NCBI RefSeq assembly: GCF_000293805.1
Contig: NZ_AMBZ01000001.1
Location: 62,001 to 126,000, forward strand
Reading direction: 5' to 3'
From: Paenibacillus alvei DSM 29
GTDB taxonomy: Bacteria; Bacillota; Bacilli; Paenibacillales; Paenibacillaceae
Length of the DNA: 64,000 nucleotides
A model generated the notes under the pieces. It had not been told where the DNA came from. It saw nothing but the letters and a program-made list of their open reading frames with translations, and did not search any database. A program made the translations under genes and the position numbers. Positions 60,289 to 64,000 of the stretch are shown here, piece by piece. The number at the start of each line of letters is the position of its first letter. The stretch's first letter is position 1.

Positions 60289-61610
60289 TAGAATTCACCT
60301 GCTTTCCAAGTAGTCTTTGTTTCTTGATGTACAGGAGGCTGCACAATGTTCGGCTGTTCCTGGCCGACAACATAACCATCCTCGATAATGATGGAACATT
60401 CGTTGCCGGTACTGACTCGAGTCGCAATGGCTTGCAGTCCTTCTTGCTCCAACCATTGGCCAAACTCTTGAAGCGTGTCTAAATCCATTTGTTCCAATTT
60501 GTCTAATAGGATAAATCCGCAGTCTGGTTTCAGCTTGCGAACAATTGCTGTGGAAACCTGCAACTGATCCGCGCCACTCATGTTATCCCACTTCTGGCCG
60601 TTATAGATGAGCTCCCCATCCTCTACAGACAGACCAGGAAGCGGCAGATTAGCATTGGTAAGCAAGTCTGTTTTTTGCTGGCGGATCGCATTGATCTCAG
60701 CAGTCAGCTTGTCGTATTGGACGCGATAGTCACTGGCGTCCGTCTCTGCCTTGTCTTTGTCCAAGTTCGCCCGAACTTTCCGGTTGATTTCATCAATTTG
60801 CCGGATGTTGTTCTCAAGCGCCTCTGTTGATTCGTCGTGTAGATCCAAGGCATCCCTTTGAGCGATTGCTAAATCCTCCTGCAGCTGCGTGTATTTGGCT
60901 TGAGCTTCATTCAGCATTGCTGTTAAACGGTTAAGTTCGCGGCCTTGGCTCTCGAACTCCGCTTGTATCTGTACCACACGCTGCCGCTTGCGTTGATTCT
61001 CTCCATTCTTGGCCAAAATCTCCTGTTGCTGCCGAATCAGCTCCGATGCTGAAATAGGCTCCTTCGGGGCATCCGTAAAATACGGTTGTTCCTTGGCGAA
61101 CTTCTCCTTTTGATCGGCAATCTGTCCAATGGCGTGGCGTCGGTTATAAATCTCCTGTTCCTGCTGCTCCAACTCGTGCAGTTGGCTTCCAACTCCAATG
61201 ATGCGCAGCAGGATGTTGGCTTTCTCCTTATTGGAAGAATTCATGAATTTAGGCAAGTCAATGGCCAACTCTTCTACGAAACTATCAAGCAGCTGCTGCC
61301 CGCCTTTCTGGCCATTCGGATCAATGACCTTCAAATCGGAGTTTTTGCCTTTCCGCTCAACAATCAATCCGTTAGACATCACAATGTGCAAGTTAGGCGG
61401 GATAACGCTGCCTTCTCTTGTTGCCTGTGACGGCCGATATTTATTGCCGCCCAATCCCCACGCAATCGCATCCAGTACACTCGTTTTACCTTGTTTATTC
61501 TTACCGCCAACAATGGTGAGTCCCGAAGCAGTCGGCTCTATCTTGACGGCTTTAACCCGTTTGACATTCTCAATCTCAAGCTTGTTAATCTTGATCACTT
61601 TGTTCCCCAT
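60288..61610 (-). CDS. SMC/Rad50-like AAA ATPase
   Basis: A 440-residue protein. Residues 1-50 carry a Walker A (GGKNKQGKTSVLD) after an N-terminal beta strand (KINKLEIENVKRVKAVKI). Residues 160-330 are a coiled coil (QGRELNRLTAMLNEAQAKYTQLQ). The end has the signature-like NMSGADQLQVSTAIVRKLKPDCGFILLDKLEQMD, with Walker B FILLDKLE. It is short for SbcC/Rad50 but has the same plan; it is likely to process ends with a nuclease. No nuclease gene is adjacent. Confidence 0.85.
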   Translation of the reverse strand: MGNKVIKINKLEIENVKRVKAVKIEPTASGLTIVGGKNKQGKTSVLDAIAWGLGGNKYRPSQATREGSVIPPNLHIVMSNGLIVERKGKNSDLKVIDPNGQKGGQQLLDSFVEELAIDLPKFMNSSNKEKANILLRIIGVGSQLHELEQQEQEIYNRRHAIGQIADQKEKFAKEQPYFTDAPKEPISASELIRQQQEILAKNGENQRKRQRVVQIQAEFESQGRELNRLTAMLNEAQAKYTQLQEDLAIAQRDALDLHDESTEALENNIRQIDEINRKVRANLDKDKAETDASDYRVQYDKLTAEINAIRQQKTDLLTNANLPLPGLSVEDGELIYNGQKWDNMSGADQLQVSTAIVRKLKPDCGFILLDKLEQMDLDTLQEFGQWLEQEGLQAIATRVSTGNECSIIIEDGYVVGQEQPNIVQPPVHQETKTTWKAGEF

Positions 61611-61792
61611 CCCTTTCTTTTTTCGAAGTATCGCCGAATGATAGAATCTATAGATTCAGCAGCCATTACGAAAATGACTTTCCCGTCATTCGTCTTCAAT
61701 TTGCACCAAAGACGAGCGACTCCCCAAACATCTATAACTACCGCAGTTTCTCCGGACTTGAGTTTGACTTCATCGCCTTTTAAAACGATCAT
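61595..61792 (-). CDS. Hypothetical phage protein, 65 residues
   Basis: A beta-rich small protein (MIVLKGDEVKLKSGETAVVIDVWGVARLWCKLKTNDGKVIFVMAAESI) with a basic end. Its start overlaps the previous stop (TAATG) and its stop overlaps the SMC-like gene. The function is unknown. Confidence 0.65.
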   Translation of the reverse strand: MIVLKGDEVKLKSGETAVVIDVWGVARLWCKLKTNDGKVIFVMAAESIDSIIRRYFEKRKGWGTK

Positions 61793-62496
61793 TAGTTGTC
61801 AAACCAGAATACAATTCGGACACTCTCAAGATCATTACCAGCTAATTCTTTAATTTTTGGGATAGACCATGTATAAAAGGAACCTACACAATCTCTGTAT
61901 GACTTCTCCCATTGAACAAGTGTGTACGGTGTACTTCCAAACGAAAAATAATTATCATCTTTTGCAATGAAGCTTTCCATGTCATAGTGCGTAACGTGAT
62001 CCGCACTTCCGCCACCAACTGAACGGCTCCACATAAAAGGTGAACCTTTTTCCTTAAACTCTTTGTAGTTGTTAGCGTCAACCCAGCCTTCCAACTTAAT
62101 GAATTGATTCCAATCGAATTGTACTAGCTCGGTCGCAGATAAATATGAGTGGCTGTGGCCGTCACTGCCCCATTCATCTGAAATAGATTCAACCTTTTCT
62201 GTAACATCATCAGGCAAGCCTCTCGGCTCAGAAATTGCACTAATTCTATGGTTGTTACGTACACCTGCCAAAATTGAAAAGAGATTATAATTGCGACCGT
62301 CATGTAAGAAGTTGAACGTACCCGCCTCTTCCTCTTGCAAACGAGTTTCCCAATAAACTGTTGTTACTCCTCGTTCTTTGTCTTTTTGGATATATGAGCG
62401 AAGTTCCTCGATTTTTGGTTCGTTTACACCCATAACTGCACGCCAAAGCCCGTCGTCGCCTTTACGCTCTACAAACAAATGGATATCGCAACCCAT
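61792..62496 (-). CDS. MGCDIH-type hypothetical phage protein
   Basis: A 234-residue protein starting MGCDIHLFVERKGDDGLWRAV, a start seen in a broad group of conserved phage and bacterial proteins of unknown function. Charged residues and several His/Asp pairs (GSDGHSHSYL, HVTHYDMES) suggest an enzyme-like fold, but no catalytic family can be named. Confidence 0.75.
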   Translation of the reverse strand: MGCDIHLFVERKGDDGLWRAVMGVNEPKIEELRSYIQKDKERGVTTVYWETRLQEEEAGTFNFLHDGRNYNLFSILAGVRNNHRISAISEPRGLPDDVTEKVESISDEWGSDGHSHSYLSATELVQFDWNQFIKLEGWVDANNYKEFKEKGSPFMWSRSVGGGSADHVTHYDMESFIAKDDNYFSFGSTPYTLVQWEKSYRDCVGSFYTWSIPKIKELAGNDLESVRIVFWFDN

Positions 62497-62498
62497 AT

Positions 62499-62789
62499 CT
62501 AGACCTCCTCTCCAACGTTCGGTTGCTCAAGGATCTGCTGTCGGCGATCAGCAATTAGATTGATGCAATCGACACAGAGTCGGCCTTGCGCCGCGTATTT
62601 TTTCAGGCTCTTTTCCTTCGATCCACAAAGGCTGCAACCTGCCCCGTGTTTCTGGAGAACGATTCGCTCTCCATCGGTAAATATTTCGATTGCATCCTTC
62701 TGTCCGATTTGCAATGTTTTACGCAGCTCCACCGGAATGACAAGACGGCCAAGATTATCAAGATTACGTACAATACCAGTTGATTTCAT
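62499..62789 (-). CDS. AbrB-family regulator with C4 zinc motif
   Basis: A 96-residue protein from ATG 62789. Residues 1-50 are a SpoVT/AbrB DNA-binding domain (TGIVRNLDNLGRLVIPVELRKTLQIGQKDAIEIFTDGERIVLQKH). It is followed by a four-Cys unit (CSLCG...LCVDC) and a helix. Such proteins control phage early expression or the lysogenic state; AbrB itself is a host transition regulator, so there may be cross-talk. Confidence 0.88.
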   Translation of the reverse strand: MKSTGIVRNLDNLGRLVIPVELRKTLQIGQKDAIEIFTDGERIVLQKHGAGCSLCGSKEKSLKKYAAQGRLCVDCINLIADRRQQILEQPNVGEEV

Positions 62790-62856
62790 TGATTTCTCCT
62801 TCTGCCAGTGATACACTGGCTGTAGAATTCTTGGATTGATTAGCTCCTTGCGGCTC

Positions 62857-63006
62857 CTACCCCGCTTGGAGCTGTTTCTTTTTCAGCCTGCTTGCAACCA
62901 TTCGAAACTGCCGCAGGTACACATCACGCGTCCGATAAGATTCTGATTCAATGGCGAGCAACAACAAGTTGATACATACCAGCAGTCGTTTCTCTCGCGA
63001 CAACAC
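62857..63006 (-). CDS. Hypothetical phage protein, 49 residues
   Basis: GTG 63006 follows AAGGAGGTGAT with standard spacing (TTG 63003 is also possible). It has a hydrophobic helix (LLVCINLLLLAI) and a basic C terminus. No family is known. An alternative ATG opens a less plausible Cys-rich frame. Confidence 0.45.
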   Translation of the reverse strand: MLSREKRLLVCINLLLLAIESESYRTRDVYLRQFRMVASRLKKKQLQAG

Positions 63007-63020
63007 ATATCACCTCCTTG

Positions 63021-63149
63021 TTAGAATCTAAAGCCTAACTTCTCAGCCTCTACTGCAGCCCATCTAGCAAATGGATAGCGCGCTGGATCAATGCATTCAC
63101 GAACGTAACGATCTGCCAGATGGTCCAGGAGACTATCATTAATAGGCAT
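63021..63149 (-). CDS. Hypothetical phage protein, 42 residues
   Basis: From ATG 63149, inside the end of the previous gene. It has the pattern SLLDHLADRYVRECIDPARYPFARWAAVEAEKLGF. The form is compact and helical; the function is unknown. Confidence 0.5.
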   Translation of the reverse strand: MPINDSLLDHLADRYVRECIDPARYPFARWAAVEAEKLGFRF

Positions 63150-63315
63150 GAGACGGCCCCACTTCCTGTCCTGCAATTACAATAACCACCTTTGCCTGCT
63201 TGAGCATGTGATCTACCGAGCAGCACAGTTCAGGGCCTACTTTCCACGCTACCTGCCCGAAGAAGATTTCTTCCTGACATACGGGGCAGTGGTCAATGAC
63301 TTCCTTTGTATCCAT
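63139..63315 (-). CDS. Small zinc-binding-like phage protein, 58 residues
   Basis: From ATG 63315. CPVC and CCSVDH supply a possible Cys/His zinc site at residues 10-36, followed by a hydrophobic strand (AKVVIVIAG). It overlaps the next small gene. The function is unknown. Confidence 0.5.
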   Translation of the reverse strand: MDTKEVIDHCPVCQEEIFFGQVAWKVGPELCCSVDHMLKQAKVVIVIAGQEVGPSHAY

Positions 63316-63405
63316 GCGGATTCCCCTTTCCTTTTTATGGCTGTAATCTATTACTCATCCCTATTACAATAGAGTTGTCCCATTGAAGGGGAGGAGGTGG
63401 AAACT

Positions 63406-63585
63406 ATGGGTTTTGGTTTAAACAAGTTGCAAATTGAAAGCAATATCAAGCGTACGATTGACTTGCATCTGAGTGGCTTGAGTATCCCTGAAAAAGACGT
63501 CGATATACTCACAAAAGCCATTTCTAAGGTGATCGATGAAAATAACGCTGCAATCGAGAAGAGCATCAAAGAACTTCTCAAATAA
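63406..63585 (+). CDS. Hypothetical rightward protein, 59 residues
   Basis: One of few rightward genes in the prophage. ATG 63406 has GGAGGTGG 8 bases upstream. It is helical and charged (LQIESNIKRTIDLHLSGLSIPEKDVDILTKAISKVIDEN, AIEKSIKELL). A terminator follows directly. No function is known; its direction suggests separate control. Confidence 0.65.
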   Translation: MGFGLNKLQIESNIKRTIDLHLSGLSIPEKDVDILTKAISKVIDENNAAIEKSIKELLK

Positions 63586-63593
63586 GTCCTTAT

Positions 63594-63625
63594 AAGTCGC
63601 TGCCACCACAGCGGCTTATTATTTT
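63594..63625. terminator. Terminator between convergent small genes
   Basis: AAGTCGCTG (63594-63602) pairs with CAGCGGCTT (63609-63617) with one wobble, then a T-rich run. It ends the rightward 63406 gene and abuts the leftward 63619 gene. Confidence 0.75.
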
Positions 63626-63777
63626 TCTTCTAACTTTTTGAACTTCTCATTGAACTCATCTTGAAGCATTTCAATAATGGAGTCAGCCTTATTCACCAGT
63701 CGGTCTCTTTCAGACTCCAGAGCGCTTACTCGTTTTTCTAATTCCGATACTCGTTTATTCTTAAAGAATGAAAACAT
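63619..63777 (-). CDS. Short coiled-coil protein, 52 residues
   Basis: ATG 63777 with GGGAGG 7 bases upstream. It is almost wholly a coiled coil (SELEKRVSALESERDRLVNKADSIIEMLQDEFNEKFKKLEEK) with a hydrophobic start (FSFFKNK). The frame is open to 63963, so a longer form is possible. Bases 63778-64000 hold no other gene that I can support. Confidence 0.55.
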   Translation of the reverse strand: MFSFFKNKRVSELEKRVSALESERDRLVNKADSIIEMLQDEFNEKFKKLEEK

Positions 63778-64000
63778 AGTGGTACCTCCCTTTTTGATTT
63801 GGCTATCAAGACGAATAGAACAATTACTACCTAGCAACACTGGTCGCTCATTCTTGGCGGCCTTTTCCCTATCATCAATAAAAACAACTGCCCCAGGTTC
63901 CAGGTGAACCTGTTCATTTCCGCATTGCTTCATGTTCATATCCTCATTCCTGGGATGTGACAAGTTTTGTACACGACATTGAGATTCAGCAAGGGCAGCT

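Larger units (their letters stand above)
24493..64000 (-). mobile_element. Large prophage: lambda-like head, P2-like contractile tail
   Basis: About 39.5 kb of almost uninterrupted leftward genes in phage order: early replication genes at the right, then terminase, head, tail and lysis at the left. All structural parts of a contractile-tailed cos-type phage are present. The integrase, repressor and right end are beyond the window, so its limits and state are not fully known. Confidence 0.92.

Noticed and set aside
62878-63007. Cys-rich 41-codon frame after AAGGAGGTGAT
   Set aside because: The composition looks like an out-of-frame reading of the 49-residue protein that shares the same ribosome site, although it cannot be fully excluded.
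24493-64000. Diversity-generating retroelement for the fibre genes
   Set aside because: No reverse transcriptase frame and no template/variable repeat pair was seen near either fibre.
1-64000. CRISPR arrays, rRNA genes and insertion sequences
   Set aside because: No regularly spaced identical repeats, no rRNA signatures and no transposase frames were found in the window.

Overview
The window looks like a low-to-mid GC Firmicute, most likely Paenibacillus or a close relative. The evidence is the Bacillus-type glutamate synthase, strong AGGAGG ribosome binding sites with frequent GTG/TTG starts, a MGDG-synthase/UgtP-type glycosyltransferase, an SH3b-NlpC/P60 wall hydrolase, and phage genes of the PBSX (Xkd) type. 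The species cannot be fixed from the sequence alone.

Region 1 (1-13.4 kb) is chromosomal. From the left edge: the 5' three quarters of gltB; an ArsR-type regulator followed by an MFS exporter, each preceded by the same ATCTA-N6-TAGAT operator; a secreted protein of about eight BIG2 immunoglobulin-like domains; a lipoprotein; a TetR regulator; a diacylglycerol glycosyltransferase with a small membrane protein; an NlpC/P60 endopeptidase; and a CDF cation exporter. Clear hairpin terminators separate most of these units.

Region 2 (13.8-23.0 kb) is a leftward phage-tail module: amidase, holin, pyocin-knob fibre, DUF2313, baseplate J, DUF2634, spike, hub, baseplate plug, LysM tail protein, a tape-measure-like gene split over two frames, and a tail assembly chaperone with a probable frameshifted extension. 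It has no sheath, tube, capsid, portal or terminase. It is either a remnant or part of a tailocin-like particle. Beside it (23.3-24.4 kb) lies a switch-like locus: a small XRE regulator, an operator-rich divergent promoter, three consecutive 27-31 residue membrane peptides with strong hairpins, and a 71-residue protein.

Region 3 (24.5 kb to the right edge) is a large prophage transcribed leftward, with early genes at the right and lysis genes at the left. Its head genes are lambda-like (Nu1/A terminase, B portal, ClpP-type protease with internal scaffold, D and E). Its tail genes are P2-like (FI, FII, E/E' with a T TTT TTA slippery site, tape measure, X, D, V, W, J, I, fibre). The early region carries an AbrB-like regulator, an SMC/Rad50-like ATPase, a Sak4-like ATPase, a DUF669 protein, an SF2 helicase with a 340-residue intein in its Walker A motif, a frameshifted HNH endonuclease, a primase-helicase next to 35-bp iterons, RusA and a sigma-70-like protein. 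Two aberrant tRNA-like genes and a Pmp3 protein lie between the early and late regions. The integrase, repressor and right attachment site would lie beyond base 64000.
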